64,000 nt of DNA from Gracilimonas sp040882225 (GCA_040882225.1 JBBEBR010000009.1:1-64000), one strand, 5' to 3'; counted from the first letter of the stretch, positions 34,446 to 44,451 are shown. Notes: generated by a model from the sequence alone, not told the origin. Numbers and translations are program-made.

Positions 34446-35428
34446 TAACTGTCTGTATAAATTGTTACTGCCGGCTGAGTGTTTTGATCGAGCCCTAATG
34501 TTCGAAAAGCGTGAGAAGAAAGTTTCAATCCCGCGCCGGTAATGCGATCATTAACTTGCACGTAAACTCCTTTCCCGGTTGCCTGATTTTCAACAAAAAT
34601 AATACTGCCAAGGGCGATGTTTGAATGAGCGGCGGTTAAGGCATTGGGATCATATAATTCCCCATTAGTGGTAGATTTGCCTAACTCTGAAGTGTTGTAC
34701 ATGATGGCAGCTACTTCTCCTAAATCTTGCAAATTAGCTTTTTGCAGATATGGATTGGAGTAATTTCGGGATGGAGGCAAAAGTATCGTTACCTCTTGTC
34801 CACGGTTCAAGGCTGTGATGTCTATCTCGGGATTTAAAGCCTCAAACTCTTCTGTGGTCAACTTAAACCTGATCAGAATATCATTCAGAGATTCACTTTG
34901 TTCAATTTTATAAACGGTAAATATTCCTTGAGGAGATGATTCAGCTGCAAACATTGAAACCGATGGCGCAACAGAAACTTTCTTAACAGCCAATTTTTGC
35001 CCAACACTTATGTTATCGTTTTCGAGATTGTTGAGGCCTTTCAGCTGCTCAAGCGTCATATTGTGCTCCCGGGAAATGGAATACAAATTATCGCCACTTT
35101 TTACAACATAGGAAGTATTATCCGCACTGGAAGATGTGCTTATAAGTGACCCTGAAGGCTCCGGCGGAGATTCTATTGTTTCTGCCGACTCCTTATTTTC
35201 AAAATAAACGAGTTGCTGGCCTACTGATATATTGTTGCTGTTCAGGCTGTTCCATTGCGTAAGTTCGGCGATGGTCACATTCAGCTTTTTCGAGATGCTG
35301 TACAAGGTTTCGCCCTGCTGAATTTCGTAGGTTGACTTCTGCTGAGCACTAAGCGTTACTGAAGTAGCAGCAAAGAATATTATGCTGCATAAAATATGAC
35401 GATATAAAATTGTACAGGTATTTTTCAT
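34445..35428 (-). CDS. LysM and RlpA-like cell-wall protein
   Basis: 327 aa from ATG 35428. A signal peptide ends in SAQ; three LysM peptidoglycan-binding repeats follow (YEIQQGETLYSISKKLNVTI; YVVKSGDNLYSISREHNMTL; a diverged third at about 165-210), then a double-psi beta-barrel of the RlpA type (MYNTSELGKSTTNGELYDP, ALTAAHSNIALGS, VQVNDR). Related domains cleave peptidoglycan; the catalytic Asp-His pair is represented by AAHSNI and VQVND, so activity is possible. The start overlaps the TPR gene stop by one base (TGATG). Confidence 0.85.
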   Translation of the reverse strand: MKNTCTILYRHILCSIIFFAATSVTLSAQQKSTYEIQQGETLYSISKKLNVTIAELTQWNSLNSNNISVGQQLVYFENKESAETIESPPEPSGSLISTSSSADNTSYVVKSGDNLYSISREHNMTLEQLKGLNNLENDNISVGQKLAVKKVSVAPSVSMFAAESSPQGIFTVYKIEQSESLNDILIRFKLTTEEFEALNPEIDITALNRGQEVTILLPPSRNYSNPYLQKANLQDLGEVAAIMYNTSELGKSTTNGELYDPNALTAAHSNIALGSIIFVENQATGKGVYVQVNDRITGAGLKLSSHAFRTLGLDQNTQPAVTIYTDS

Positions 35429-35757
35429 CACTGTCCTTCTGATTCAATTTCAAGGTTAAGTAAAGCTGCTGATAACTCTGATTTGGTATGCATATCGTTC
35501 TGCGATTCGGCTTCTTCAATCCCATGCTTATAGCACTGAAGGGCTTTTTTGTTCTCTCCGATCTCCTCGTATACTTTAGCAAGGTGATAGTAAACTCCAA
35601 CATATTGCGGATCTTTTTCTTTGATGGCTTCAAATAGAATTTGAGCTTTTTTCACCTGCCCCAACTTAAGCATTTCAAGCGCCAGCGTAAACTTATAGAA
35701 AGAATCCTCAGGATGCTCTCTTACCGATTTAGCTAACTTTGAAATTCTTGCGTTCAT
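35428..35757 (-). CDS. Tetratricopeptide-repeat protein
   Basis: 109 aa from ATG 35757; an open frame extends upstream into aroC but the AGGTGA before this ATG and its position five bases past the aroC stop decide the start. About two and a half TPR units: DSFYKFTLALEMLKLGQVKK, then GVYYHLAKVYEEIGENKKAL. Such proteins serve as adaptors. No signal peptide, so cytoplasmic. Partner unknown; tight coupling to aroC and to the LysM gene may be only for expression. Confidence 0.85.
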   Translation of the reverse strand: MNARISKLAKSVREHPEDSFYKFTLALEMLKLGQVKKAQILFEAIKEKDPQYVGVYYHLAKVYEEIGENKKALQCYKHGIEEAESQNDMHTKSELSAALLNLEIESEGQ

Positions 35758-35761
35758 GCTT

Positions 35762-36937
35762 TCACCTTTTAAACCGTTCTTCAATTTCCTCGATTGAATC
35801 TCCCCCAAACTTCTCAAGAAATGCATTCGCGAGCACCGGAGCTATCACACTTTCAGCAACTACAACCGCGCGCGGTAAAGCACAAACGTCCGATCGTTCG
35901 TAGCGGGTTTCCGTCTCTTCAAAAGTGTGCATGTCCACTGTGCGCAAGGGATTGAGCATTGTGGGAATTGGCTTCATCACTCCGCGAATTATAAGCGGCA
36001 TGCCGGTGCTCATTCCGCCTTCCAATCCACCCATTCTGTTTGTTCTTCTTTTGAACGAATTATTTTCGTGGGTGATTTCATCGTGCACCTCGTGTCCCGG
36101 CCTATGGCCAGATTCAAAACCCAACCCAAATTCCACACCCTTCATGGCTTGCGTGCCAAGTATAGCCTGGGCAATTTGCCCATCCAGCTTTTTATCCCAA
36201 TGCGTAAAACTACCCAAGCCCTCGGGAAGGCCGGTAACTATAATTTCATAAATACCCCCGAGCGAAGAGCCTTCTTTGCGTCGCTTTTTAATCTCTTCAC
36301 GCATTTGCTCAGAAAGATTCTCGTCAAGGCAACGAACATCAGATTTATCAGCGTTTTTATACACCTGCTCCGCACCTTTTTCCGCTAATGGGTCTGTTAT
36401 TTCGCGGACGGAATCCCAGCTATTAAAACCTACGGAGCCAATGCGAAGCACATGTCCGCCAATTTCGATACCAAAATGTTTTAAAAACTGCCTGGCAATT
36501 CCGCAACACGCCACACGCATTGCCGTTTCGCGAGCACTGGAACGTTCTATAACTGGCCGGATATCATCAAAACGATATTTTTGGGCTCCAACCAAATCGG
36601 CATGTCCGGGACGGGGAAGCGTTATTTTCTCAATTCCATCGACCTCTGTGTGCTTGTTCATCACTACAGGCCAGCCGTCTTCATCTTTCTTAAAAGCCCG
36701 GTTTTCCATAAACATTGAAATTGGGCCGCCGATGGTTTTGCCAAAACGTAATCCGGATTGGATAGTGGCAAAATCTTTTTCGAAAGCCATTCGCCCGCCT
36801 CGCCCATAGCCTTGTTGGCGGCGAACCAAATGCTGAGCGAGATCTTCTTCGGTAAGGAAAAGTCCAGCGGGGATGCCTTCCACGATTCCCGTTAAACCCG
36901 GTCCGTGAGATTCGCCTGCTGTTAAATATCTGATCAT
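35762..36937 (-). CDS. aroC: Chorismate synthase
   Basis: 391 aa. Last step of the shikimate route: EPSP to chorismate, needing reduced FMN. Signatures: GESHGPGLTGIVEGIPAG at the start, RPGHADLVGAQKYRFDD (about 118-134), ARETAMRVACCGIA and the RxDVCALPRAVVVAE segment. Longer than E. coli AroC but within range of the long type. It lies 17 bases after porQ and five before the TPR gene. Confidence 0.96.
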   Translation of the reverse strand: MIRYLTAGESHGPGLTGIVEGIPAGLFLTEEDLAQHLVRRQQGYGRGGRMAFEKDFATIQSGLRFGKTIGGPISMFMENRAFKKDEDGWPVVMNKHTEVDGIEKITLPRPGHADLVGAQKYRFDDIRPVIERSSARETAMRVACCGIARQFLKHFGIEIGGHVLRIGSVGFNSWDSVREITDPLAEKGAEQVYKNADKSDVRCLDENLSEQMREEIKKRRKEGSSLGGIYEIIVTGLPEGLGSFTHWDKKLDGQIAQAILGTQAMKGVEFGLGFESGHRPGHEVHDEITHENNSFKRRTNRMGGLEGGMSTGMPLIIRGVMKPIPTMLNPLRTVDMHTFEETETRYERSDVCALPRAVVVAESVIAPVLANAFLEKFGGDSIEEIEERFKR

Positions 36938-36954
36938 GAAACTAAATTGTAGAT

Positions 36955-37938
36955 TTATAAATCGAAAAGATCTGTTTTTATGCTAAGGCGGGTTACCCCA
37001 CCTAATTTACTATAAGAACTTCGGCTGATGTCTACCAAAATCATCTTCACTTTGAAACCAACTCCAAATGCGATACCTGCTAAATCGAAATCAGAACCGG
37101 ATGAAGTTTGCTCATGTAGGTAGTAATCGTAACCCAAACGAATATTAAAATTTTCAGTAAAACTTGCCTCTCCTCCGGCAATTATATGCCTGAAAAGATT
37201 TTTAACAAAAGCCGGTTTTTCGGATTCACCAAAAACCCGCAAATCCCAGTCGTTTAATTTCCTAAGCGTAAGGCTTAACTGAAAAGGAAAAGCTTCTGGT
37301 TTTTTAGTAATTCCTGCAGAAATATCGAGTGGCAATGGTTCCCTGCGCTCATCGAAAGCAGAAATTTGGCCCCCAAGATTTCGTATTGATAATCCCGCGC
37401 TAAAATGACTGGTTGTATCACGATAAAAAAGGCCGCCTGAAATTGCAGCAGCTGTAGATTTAAACGTGGAGTATGATGAATGAATGATATCAATACCGGC
37501 TCCAACATTCAGATTCTCAGTTAATTCAAGGCTGTATGCAGTAGTAAAGGAAAAATCGTTGGCGTTAAAGCCGCCAAGGTTGTTCCCATTTTCATCCAAA
37601 TATTCAAAATCCCCATATCCCATAAAACGAATACCTGCCGCAAAAGTCCCGATGCCATCCAAATGGAATGCTCCATTGGTAAAACCCATGTTAGCATCAC
37701 TAAAGAAATTCAGATAAGTGGCGGAAATTTTTCCGGAAGCATCTGCGTTGAGATATGCGGGGTTCAAATTTAGCAAGCTGAAATCAGCACTATAAAGTCC
37801 TACATGATTGCCACCAAGTGCTGCGGCGTTGGCAGCTGGCGTAACATCTAAAAAGCGAAATATACTTGACGTATTATTTTGAGCAACAATACTTTGGCAA
37901 AAGAGAATCGAGATAAATAAAGATAAAACCAGTCGCAC
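36955..37938 (-). CDS. porQ: PorQ-like type IX secretion / outer-membrane beta-barrel protein
   Basis: 327 aa from GTG 37938 (no ATG precedes in frame). Signal peptide ends at IVAQ. The N-terminal SIFRFLDVTPAANAAALGGN and LLNLNPAYLN pattern is that of PorQ/PorV (FadL-like) barrels, with alternating beta-strands over the rest. PorQ belongs to the type IX system that sorts proteins with conserved C-terminal domains in Bacteroidota; no other por gene is in the window. First gene of the operon with aroC. Confidence 0.75.
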   Translation of the reverse strand: MRLVLSLFISILFCQSIVAQNNTSSIFRFLDVTPAANAAALGGNHVGLYSADFSLLNLNPAYLNADASGKISATYLNFFSDANMGFTNGAFHLDGIGTFAAGIRFMGYGDFEYLDENGNNLGGFNANDFSFTTAYSLELTENLNVGAGIDIIHSSYSTFKSTAAAISGGLFYRDTTSHFSAGLSIRNLGGQISAFDERREPLPLDISAGITKKPEAFPFQLSLTLRKLNDWDLRVFGESEKPAFVKNLFRHIIAGGEASFTENFNIRLGYDYYLHEQTSSGSDFDLAGIAFGVGFKVKMILVDISRSSYSKLGGVTRLSIKTDLFDL

Positions 37939-38027
37939 AATTTGAAGGATTTAGGAATCACAATTGGTAAAAATGTTTTGTAATATAATCAAATGCTTCG
38001 GCAATACGTGAAGATTATAACTAAGAA

Positions 38028-38786
38028 ATGATATCAAAATTACCAGGCGCTTCTTCGTTAAGAGAATTTGGCCATTACACCCAGCTTTTATACCAGGCAT
38101 TACGTTCATCTACAGAGATTAGTACTTACCGGAAAAACCTTTTTCATGAGTTTATAAAGGTTGGCTACGAGTCAATACCGATTATTATGCTAACGGGTGT
38201 GTTTACGGGTGCGGTTCTTACTTTGCAAACAGCTTATCAGTTAGATACGGGGCTTTATCCCAGCTCCATTATAGGTTCTATTGTAGCGCAATCTATAGTT
38301 ATTGAACTTGCAGCTGTAATAAGCGCACTGGTTTTAGCGGGTAAAGTGGGCGCGAGAATGTCCACGGAGCTTGGAACAATGAGAGTAAGTGAACAGATTG
38401 ACGCGCTCGAATCGATGGGATTCAACTCCGTTTCTTTTTTGGTGGTTCCTCGTATTTTAGCCGGCATCTTCATGTTTCCCGTTTTGTACATTACCGCCGC
38501 TGTTTTTGGTGTTTCGGGAGGCGTTGTAGCCGGCGCCGTAGATGGAATTGTCCCGGTTTCAGAATTTATGAAAGGAGCACGGGAATTTTTTTATGAGTCG
38601 GATGTAGTCTTTGGTTTTATTAAGTCGATTGTATTCGGATTTGTGATAACTTCTATTTCCTGTTTCAAGGGATATAATGCCTTTGGAGGTGCCGAAGGCG
38701 TGGGAAATGGAACCACTCAGGCTACCGTATTAAGTTGTATCTTTGTTCTACTTTCCGATTTTGTGTTGGCAGCTATTTTACTTTAA
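38028..38786 (+). CDS. mlaE: MlaE-family lipid ABC transporter permease
   Basis: 252 aa, about five membrane helices. The MlaE signatures are present: VGYESIPIIMLTGVFTGAVL near residue 45, and the long GKVGARMSTELGTMRVSEQ and IDALESMGFNSVSFLVVPR stretch (about 103-140). Together with mlaF and the MCE protein that follow, it should move phospholipids between inner and outer membranes. Three bases separate its stop from mlaF. Confidence 0.93.
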   Translation: MISKLPGASSLREFGHYTQLLYQALRSSTEISTYRKNLFHEFIKVGYESIPIIMLTGVFTGAVLTLQTAYQLDTGLYPSSIIGSIVAQSIVIELAAVISALVLAGKVGARMSTELGTMRVSEQIDALESMGFNSVSFLVVPRILAGIFMFPVLYITAAVFGVSGGVVAGAVDGIVPVSEFMKGAREFFYESDVVFGFIKSIVFGFVITSISCFKGYNAFGGAEGVGNGTTQATVLSCIFVLLSDFVLAAILL

Positions 38787-38789
38787 AAA

Positions 38790-39539
38790 ATGATAGAGAT
38801 TAAAAATCTTACTAAAAGCTTCGGCAGTAACCTGATTTGGGAAGACGTTTCTTTTGATATAGAAGACGGGGAAACGCTGGCAATAATTGGGAAGTCAGGT
38901 TGTGGTAAATCTGTTTTGCTTAAGCATTTAAATGCACTTTTGTATCCTGATGACGGAGATGTTCTTATAGATGAAAAATGCGTTTTCGAATTAAGCTATA
39001 CTGAACTAAGGAAAGTCCGGCAGCGATTTGGAATTTTATTTCAGGGCGGGGCCTTATTCGACTCTATTAGTACTTTTGAAAATGTAGCTTTCCCGTTGCG
39101 ATATTTCACCAATCAAACCGAAGAAGAGATTACCCATAATGTGAATAATGCTTTGGGCATGGTAAACCTTAAAAGTGCAGGACATAAATCTACTTCGGAA
39201 CTTTCGGGAGGAATGAGAAAAAGGGTGGGCTTGGCGAGAGCAATTATTCTGAAGCCAGATTACCTGTTATATGATGAACCCACTTCAGGCTTAGATCCAA
39301 AAACTTCCGAAGAAATAAATGAACTTATTGTAACTATGGCAAACAGCCTCGACATTACATCTGTTGTGGTAACTCACGACATGCACAGTGTGCTGGAAAT
39401 TGCCGAAAAAGTAGCCTTTTTAGACTCACAAAAATTAAGCTGGTTTGGAGAAACAGACGACATGAAACATAGCGATAATCAAAATTTGCTTGAATTTATC
39501 ACGGCCAGCGAATATCAAATAAAAGCAAAAAACGGATAG
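38790..39539 (+). CDS. mlaF: Mla-type ABC transporter ATPase
   Basis: 249 aa. Walker A IIGKSGCGKSVLLKHL (about 33-48), Q-loop FQGGALFDSI, signature LSGGMRKRVGLARAI (about 140-154), Walker B LLYDEPTSGLDP and switch His in VVTHDMHS. The FQGGALFDS segment and the position between mlaE and the MCE gene favour a lipid-transport ATPase. All motifs intact. Confidence 0.95.
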   Translation: MIEIKNLTKSFGSNLIWEDVSFDIEDGETLAIIGKSGCGKSVLLKHLNALLYPDDGDVLIDEKCVFELSYTELRKVRQRFGILFQGGALFDSISTFENVAFPLRYFTNQTEEEITHNVNNALGMVNLKSAGHKSTSELSGGMRKRVGLARAIILKPDYLLYDEPTSGLDPKTSEEINELIVTMANSLDITSVVVTHDMHSVLEIAEKVAFLDSQKLSWFGETDDMKHSDNQNLLEFITASEYQIKAKNG

Positions 39540-39549
39540 GAGAAACGTT

Positions 39550-40482
39550 TTGGCGAAAATAAGTAACGAACTTAAAATTGGAATAACGGTTGTAGTAGCC
39601 ATTATTGTCGCTTTCATTGGCTTCAGCATAATGAAAGATATTCCACTTTTCAGGACATCCACTACTGTGTTCACAAAATTTGAAAAAGTGTACGGCTTAA
39701 TTCCCGGCAATGCGATAAATGTGAGAGGCTTCAAAATAGGTTCTGTAAAAAGAATGGAACTTCTCCCCTCCGACTCAACTTTGGTTGAGCTCTCAATTGA
39801 GGAAGAATATACTATTCCTAAAGGATCGGTTGCCTTATTAAGATCGAGTGGTGTTCTTGGAGGAAAATTTATTGAAATAGTGAAATCCGATTCTTCTGAA
39901 ATAGTAGAAAACGGAGAAAGCATTCAGGGATTTTTTGAGGAAGGAATGATGGAAAGTTTTGCCGACGAGGGCGCTAAACTCGGCGAGGATGTATCCGCAT
40001 CCATCAAAGGATTTGACGCTTTGATGAATAACCTGAACCAGACTTTAAGTGAGGAGAATCAAGGAAATATCTCTGGAATGCTTAGCAATCTTGAATCCTC
40101 CACTCAATCCTTGAAAAACTTAATACAAGAGCGAAAGAGCGATCTGGATGTAATGATTGAAAATGCGAGAAATACCCTCGAAAACCTGGACGATTTAAGC
40201 TCAGACAACAAAGAGAAATTGACTTCCCTGATAAATAATTTAGAAGCCACCAGTGTAGAGCTCGAAACTTTAAGCACAGGGTTAAATGAGACCAACCTCA
40301 CACTCAACGAAGTGCTAAATAAAATAAATAACAGTGAGGGTACTTTAGGAAAATTGGTAAATGATCCGTCTTTATATAACAATATTGACAGCTTATCAGT
40401 TAATCTTAACGAGCTGATTAAAAATATAAATAATGATCCGGGTAGGTATCTTAAACACATGAGACTTGTTGAGGTTTTTTAA
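39550..40482 (+). CDS. mlaD: MlaD-family MCE lipid-binding protein
   Basis: 310 aa from TTG 39550, fixed by an AGGAG eight bases upstream. One N-terminal membrane helix (about 10-27) and an MCE domain (about 33-115: YGLIPGNAINVRGFKIGSVK, VALLRSSGVLGGKFIEI). The C-terminal half is a long helical region, 140-310, probably a coiled coil of the MCE type that may form a needle across the periplasm. Third gene of the operon. Confidence 0.92.
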   Translation: MAKISNELKIGITVVVAIIVAFIGFSIMKDIPLFRTSTTVFTKFEKVYGLIPGNAINVRGFKIGSVKRMELLPSDSTLVELSIEEEYTIPKGSVALLRSSGVLGGKFIEIVKSDSSEIVENGESIQGFFEEGMMESFADEGAKLGEDVSASIKGFDALMNNLNQTLSEENQGNISGMLSNLESSTQSLKNLIQERKSDLDVMIENARNTLENLDDLSSDNKEKLTSLINNLEATSVELETLSTGLNETNLTLNEVLNKINNSEGTLGKLVNDPSLYNNIDSLSVNLNELIKNINNDPGRYLKHMRLVEVF

Positions 40483-40614
40483 GCATACTGAGGCTTAATT
40501 GGCTTTCAATTACTTGGGTATTCACTTATATTATCAGGCTTATTGCGTGGGTGTAAAATCCCTGGCAATAGACAAATTGAAACTTAATAAATGATTTTTT
40601 AGAGGTTACCTTTT

Positions 40615-42387
40615 ATGGGTGTAATGGAAAACATGAGAAATAGCACCGGTATTATCCTTTGGGTGCTAATCGGATCATTTGGCCTTTTGTGGGTGTTAGC
40701 AGATGTTAACTTTTTTGACGCAATGCAGGCAGGCCCAAATGCTTTAGGGGCGGTGAACGGTGATAAAATCTCAAACGAAGAATATCAAAGCCGGGTTCAG
40801 TATTATACAAATGCGTACAGCCAGCAAACAGGCAACTCGCTAACTCCCGAGATGCGGTCTTATTATGAATCTCAGGCTTGGGAAGAATTGGTAAATGCTC
40901 GTCTTCTCAACCAAAAAATGGATGAACTTGGGATAACGGTTTCTGATCAGGAAGTACTTGATATGGTATATGGCGATAATCCCGCACCAGTAATTCGTCA
41001 AAATTTTACCCGCGAAGATGGAACTATTGATCATCAAGCCATCCAGCAAGTGCTCTCTTCAAGTGAGTTCTCACAACAGGCTGTTGCCTTAGAACTTCAG
41101 CTCAGAGAACAAAAACGCCAGCAAAAACTTGGCAATTATATTACCGCCGGGCTTCAGGTTACCGATCAGGAAATCGAAGATGAATTCATCAAAGAAAACA
41201 GTTTTGCTGAAGTTCAGTATGTCCGATTTCCATATAGTGAAGTAGCCGAACAAGAGCTCGAAATTTCTGACAGTGAGTTAAGATCATATTACAGCGATAA
41301 TAAGGAGCGATATAAGCGTGATGAAAGCTACCGTATCCGCTATGTTACGTTCAGCAAGCTGCCGACAGCTCGTGATACATCTCAAATAGTTGAAGACCTC
41401 AGAGAACTGCAAGAACCATTTGCCAACTCACAAAATGACTCTCTTTTTCTTAGTCGCCAAGGATCAACTTCCAGCTACAGCAACTCTTTTGTAAGCCCCG
41501 ATGACATCAGAGATGAATACCGTGCCGTTGTGGATTTAGAAGAAGGCGAAGTTACGGATGTAATTGTAACCCCAAGTCAGGCTGCAATTCTCAAAAAAAC
41601 AGATCAACGTGGAAATGAAATCAAGTTTCAAATCATGAGTTATGACATTGAAGCTTTGCCAACTACCGTTGATGAAGCTAATGAAAGAGCTTCAGATTTT
41701 GAGTTTTTTGCTTCAGAAGAAACTGGATTTTCCGAAGAAGCGGAAACCCGCGAACTGGAAGTGCAGGAAGCATTCGCAACTAAAGGAAATGATTTTATTT
41801 CCGGGCTGGGAAGTAGTCAACAAGTAATGAGTTTTCTGGAGAGAGCCGATGAAGGCGATATTTCTGAAATTATAGAATTAAATTCAGATTTCGTGGTTGT
41901 AGAAATTATTGAAGTAACTCCCGAAGGTTACCGCCCCTTTGACGAAGTGCGTTCTCAGGTAGAGAATCTCGTGAAAATAGATCGCCGAAAAGAACTTACA
42001 ATGGAAAAAGTTTCAGGGTTCACAAATCAGAATTCTAACCTTGAAGCAATTGCGGAAGCCGCCGAAAAGGACGTTCAACGAATGGGTAATTTAAGAGCAA
42101 ACGCTACTACCTTAAGTGGTGCCGGACGCGAGCCTCATATTATTGGAGCTGTTTTCGCAATGGATGAAGGTACTTTGTCAAAACCTTTAGCCGGAAATAG
42201 TGCCGCGTTTGTTGTTCAGGTTGTGGATAAAACCGAACCAGAACTTGCTAATTTGACGTCTGAAAAAAGTAATGAAATCCGGCAGCGCCTTGAGCAGCAA
42301 AAAAACCAGAAATTTACTTCAGTATGGTTAGAGGAGTTAAGAGAAGACGCTAAAATTGTAGACAACCGTAACCGTCTTTTACAATAA
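40615..42387 (+). CDS. PpiD-like periplasmic folding factor (SurA N-terminal and parvulin-like)
   Basis: 590 aa. A membrane anchor (about 12-30: GIILWVLIGSFGLLWVLADV), then a SurA/PpiD N-terminal chaperone domain (VNGDKISNEEYQSRVQYY to about 190) and one or two parvulin-like modules. The first parvulin region (about 195-330) is diverged, and a second, weaker one near 380-520. It should help outer-membrane and periplasmic proteins fold at the inner membrane. Whether isomerase activity remains is unclear. Single gene with its own terminator. Confidence 0.85.
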   Translation: MGVMENMRNSTGIILWVLIGSFGLLWVLADVNFFDAMQAGPNALGAVNGDKISNEEYQSRVQYYTNAYSQQTGNSLTPEMRSYYESQAWEELVNARLLNQKMDELGITVSDQEVLDMVYGDNPAPVIRQNFTREDGTIDHQAIQQVLSSSEFSQQAVALELQLREQKRQQKLGNYITAGLQVTDQEIEDEFIKENSFAEVQYVRFPYSEVAEQELEISDSELRSYYSDNKERYKRDESYRIRYVTFSKLPTARDTSQIVEDLRELQEPFANSQNDSLFLSRQGSTSSYSNSFVSPDDIRDEYRAVVDLEEGEVTDVIVTPSQAAILKKTDQRGNEIKFQIMSYDIEALPTTVDEANERASDFEFFASEETGFSEEAETRELEVQEAFATKGNDFISGLGSSQQVMSFLERADEGDISEIIELNSDFVVVEIIEVTPEGYRPFDEVRSQVENLVKIDRRKELTMEKVSGFTNQNSNLEAIAEAAEKDVQRMGNLRANATTLSGAGREPHIIGAVFAMDEGTLSKPLAGNSAAFVVQVVDKTEPELANLTSEKSNEIRQRLEQQKNQKFTSVWLEELREDAKIVDNRNRLLQ

Positions 42388-42404
42388 GATTGCTCAAATT
42401 TAAA

Positions 42405-42437
42405 TGAAAGGGTGAGGAGTTACTTCTCACCCTTTTT
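42405..42437 (+). terminator. Terminator of the PpiD-like gene
   Basis: AAAGGGTGAG, GAGTTACTTC-type loop region, CTCACCCTTT followed by T-run; 19 bases after the stop. It sits in the ribD leader, but shows no FMN-riboswitch features. Confidence 0.88.
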
Positions 42438-42498
42438 TGTTTGTGGTGGTGAAGGTAATCTTCAGGTTAAGAATCAGATTCCGCAGTATATTTCAGGC

Positions 42499-43626
42499 AT
42501 GGCATCCACACAAAAACTTACCGATACCGATTTGATGAAGCAGGCATTTGAGCTTGCTAAAAAAGGCAAAGGAATGGTTTCTCCAAATCCGCTGGTTGGC
42601 TGTGTAATTGTTTCGGAAGAGGGAGAAATTATTGGCAAAGGGTATCATAAAAAGTTTGGCGAAGCTCATGCCGAGGTAAACGCGGTGCAATCGGTAGCAG
42701 ACCCCGGGATGCTCAAAAATGCCTCTGTTTACGTAAATATGGAGCCTTGTTCTCACCACGGAAAAACTCCTCCCTGCGCTCATATGCTTGGCAAATTGCC
42801 CCTAAAACGGGTGGTAGTGGCCATGAAAGATCCTAATACTTTAGTGAATGGTGATGGAATTTTGCACCTCCGAAACCAGGGAATTGAGGTTGAAGTCGGG
42901 CTTCTGCAAGACGAAGCTGAAAAGCTGAATGAATTTTTCGTCTATCATCAAACTTTTGGGCGCCCCTTCATCACATTAAAAATAGCCCAAACAGCTGATG
43001 GATATATTGCCGCCGCTGATGGAGCCTCCAAATGGATTAGTGGCAAAGAATCCCGGAAACTTGTGCACCGCTGGCGTTCTGAATATGACGCAGTGATGGT
43101 GGGCAGAAATACCGTAATTGCTGATAATCCCAGCCTTACCGTACGTGAAGTTGCCGGCCGCCAACCCCGGCGCATCGTAATTGACGGCCCCTATGAACTT
43201 CCCAAAGAGCTTAATCTTTTTTCCGATAAATTCGAGGAGAAAACCATCATCCTGACGTGGAACAAAGAAGCCTCCGCAACCGACGCCGATCCGATGCTAA
43301 AAGTTATGCAGCAAAATTATTTTCGGGGTGAAATCATACAGGCCTCAAAAGTTGAAGGACATGTAAACCTGAGGGAATCCTTTAAATTATTGGGCAACAA
43401 AGGAATTACATCGGTAATGGTGGAAGGCGGTCAGCAGCTTTCATCGGCTTTAATTCGGCAGGGTTTGGTTGATAAACTGGAACTTTTCATAGCCCCAAAA
43501 TTATTGGGAGCCGGAACCCGATCACTTATAAACATTGGGATTAACAAAATGAAAGAAATTGCCGATCTTAAAGAAGTGGAATGGAATAAAGTGGGCGGCG
43601 ATATGTTATTAACGGGATATTTTTAA
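42499..43626 (+). CDS. ribD: Bifunctional riboflavin biosynthesis deaminase/reductase
   Basis: 375 aa from ATG 42499; a frame open to 42412 lies in the upstream terminator and is rejected. N-terminal deaminase with zinc ligands in HAEVNAV and PCSHHGKTPPCAH; C-terminal reductase (about 155-370) with KIAQTADGYIAAADG, NPSLTVR and VEGGQQLSSALI. It turns the pyrimidine intermediate from GTP into the ribitylamino form. Three bases before ribE, so translationally linked. Confidence 0.95.
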   Translation: MASTQKLTDTDLMKQAFELAKKGKGMVSPNPLVGCVIVSEEGEIIGKGYHKKFGEAHAEVNAVQSVADPGMLKNASVYVNMEPCSHHGKTPPCAHMLGKLPLKRVVVAMKDPNTLVNGDGILHLRNQGIEVEVGLLQDEAEKLNEFFVYHQTFGRPFITLKIAQTADGYIAAADGASKWISGKESRKLVHRWRSEYDAVMVGRNTVIADNPSLTVREVAGRQPRRIVIDGPYELPKELNLFSDKFEEKTIILTWNKEASATDADPMLKVMQQNYFRGEIIQASKVEGHVNLRESFKLLGNKGITSVMVEGGQQLSSALIRQGLVDKLELFIAPKLLGAGTRSLINIGINKMKEIADLKEVEWNKVGGDMLLTGYF

Positions 43627-43629
43627 ATC

Positions 43630-44235
43630 ATGTTTACCGGAATAATTCAGGAAGTCGGAACAGTAGAAGAAATCACATCTCTTAATGGTGGCGGGTTAGA
43701 AATCCGCATCGCCTGTTCTTTTGCCGGAAGCTGCCATGAGGATGAAAGTATTTCCATCAATGGAGCTTGCCATACAGTTACCGCTTTTGATGAGGAAACT
43801 TTCACCGTACAAAGTGTGGAAGAAACTTTGCGCAAAACCTCCATCGGTGAATTAGAGAAAGGAAGCCCGGTAAACCTGGAACGTTCACTAACTCTGCAAA
43901 AAGGCATTGAAGGTCATTTGGTACAAGGCCATGTTGATGCCACCGGAACCATCCTCCACATTGAAAAAGAAAAAACCGGCTGGCTGTTAACCGTTGAGTA
44001 TCCCGAAGAATTCACAAACATGATTGTAGGCCGGGGAAGCGTAACGGTTGAAGGCATCAGTTTAACCGTGGCTCGCGAAGAAGGCCGGCAGTTTACACTC
44101 GCCATAATTCCATATACCTGGGAACACACCAACCTTAAGTATAAATCTGAGGGAGATAAGGTGAATCTGGAGTTTGATGTAATCGGTAAATATGTCACCA
44201 AATATTTAGCTGGTTTAGGACGAGATTTTTTATAA
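43630..44235 (+). CDS. ribE: Riboflavin synthase alpha subunit
   Basis: 201 aa. Joins two lumazine molecules to riboflavin. Two homologous barrel halves begin MFTGIIQEVGTVEEI and LVQGHVDATGTILHI; SINGACHTV and TVEGISLTV are the matching substrate-binding motifs. Normal length. No lumazine synthase or ribA gene is nearby in the window. Confidence 0.95.
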   Translation: MFTGIIQEVGTVEEITSLNGGGLEIRIACSFAGSCHEDESISINGACHTVTAFDEETFTVQSVEETLRKTSIGELEKGSPVNLERSLTLQKGIEGHLVQGHVDATGTILHIEKEKTGWLLTVEYPEEFTNMIVGRGSVTVEGISLTVAREEGRQFTLAIIPYTWEHTNLKYKSEGDKVNLEFDVIGKYVTKYLAGLGRDFL

Positions 44236-44329
44236 GGTATTCTTTTTGGACCAAGCGAAATTGTTGTTCTCTCCGTTCCTATTTCGCAAAAGTGGTAGCT
44301 ATATTTACTAAGAACCTGTTTTAAGCTAA

Positions 44330-44395
44330 AACACTGTAGATATCTCACTTAGTTTCTTCCAAAGGAATGCCTTTGGCAGAGATGACAAAGGTGGT
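44330..44395. repeat. Interspersed intergenic repeat
   Basis: GATATCTCACTTAGTTTC, an internal small hairpin CCAAAGGAATGCCTTTGG and GCAGAGATGACAAAGGTG; similar to 8752-8806. Confidence 0.5.
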
Positions 44396-44451
44396 GCAAT
44401 CACCAAAAAAATTTTAAATTCAAAAAACAACAACAAAAAGAATTCAAGCTC

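Noticed and set aside
35928..36809. Plus-strand ORFs opposite aroC
   Set aside because: They are shadows of a highly conserved gene on the other strand.
42388..42498. FMN riboswitch before ribD
   Set aside because: The leader is short and mostly the terminator of the upstream gene; no RFN-type multi-stem core is visible.
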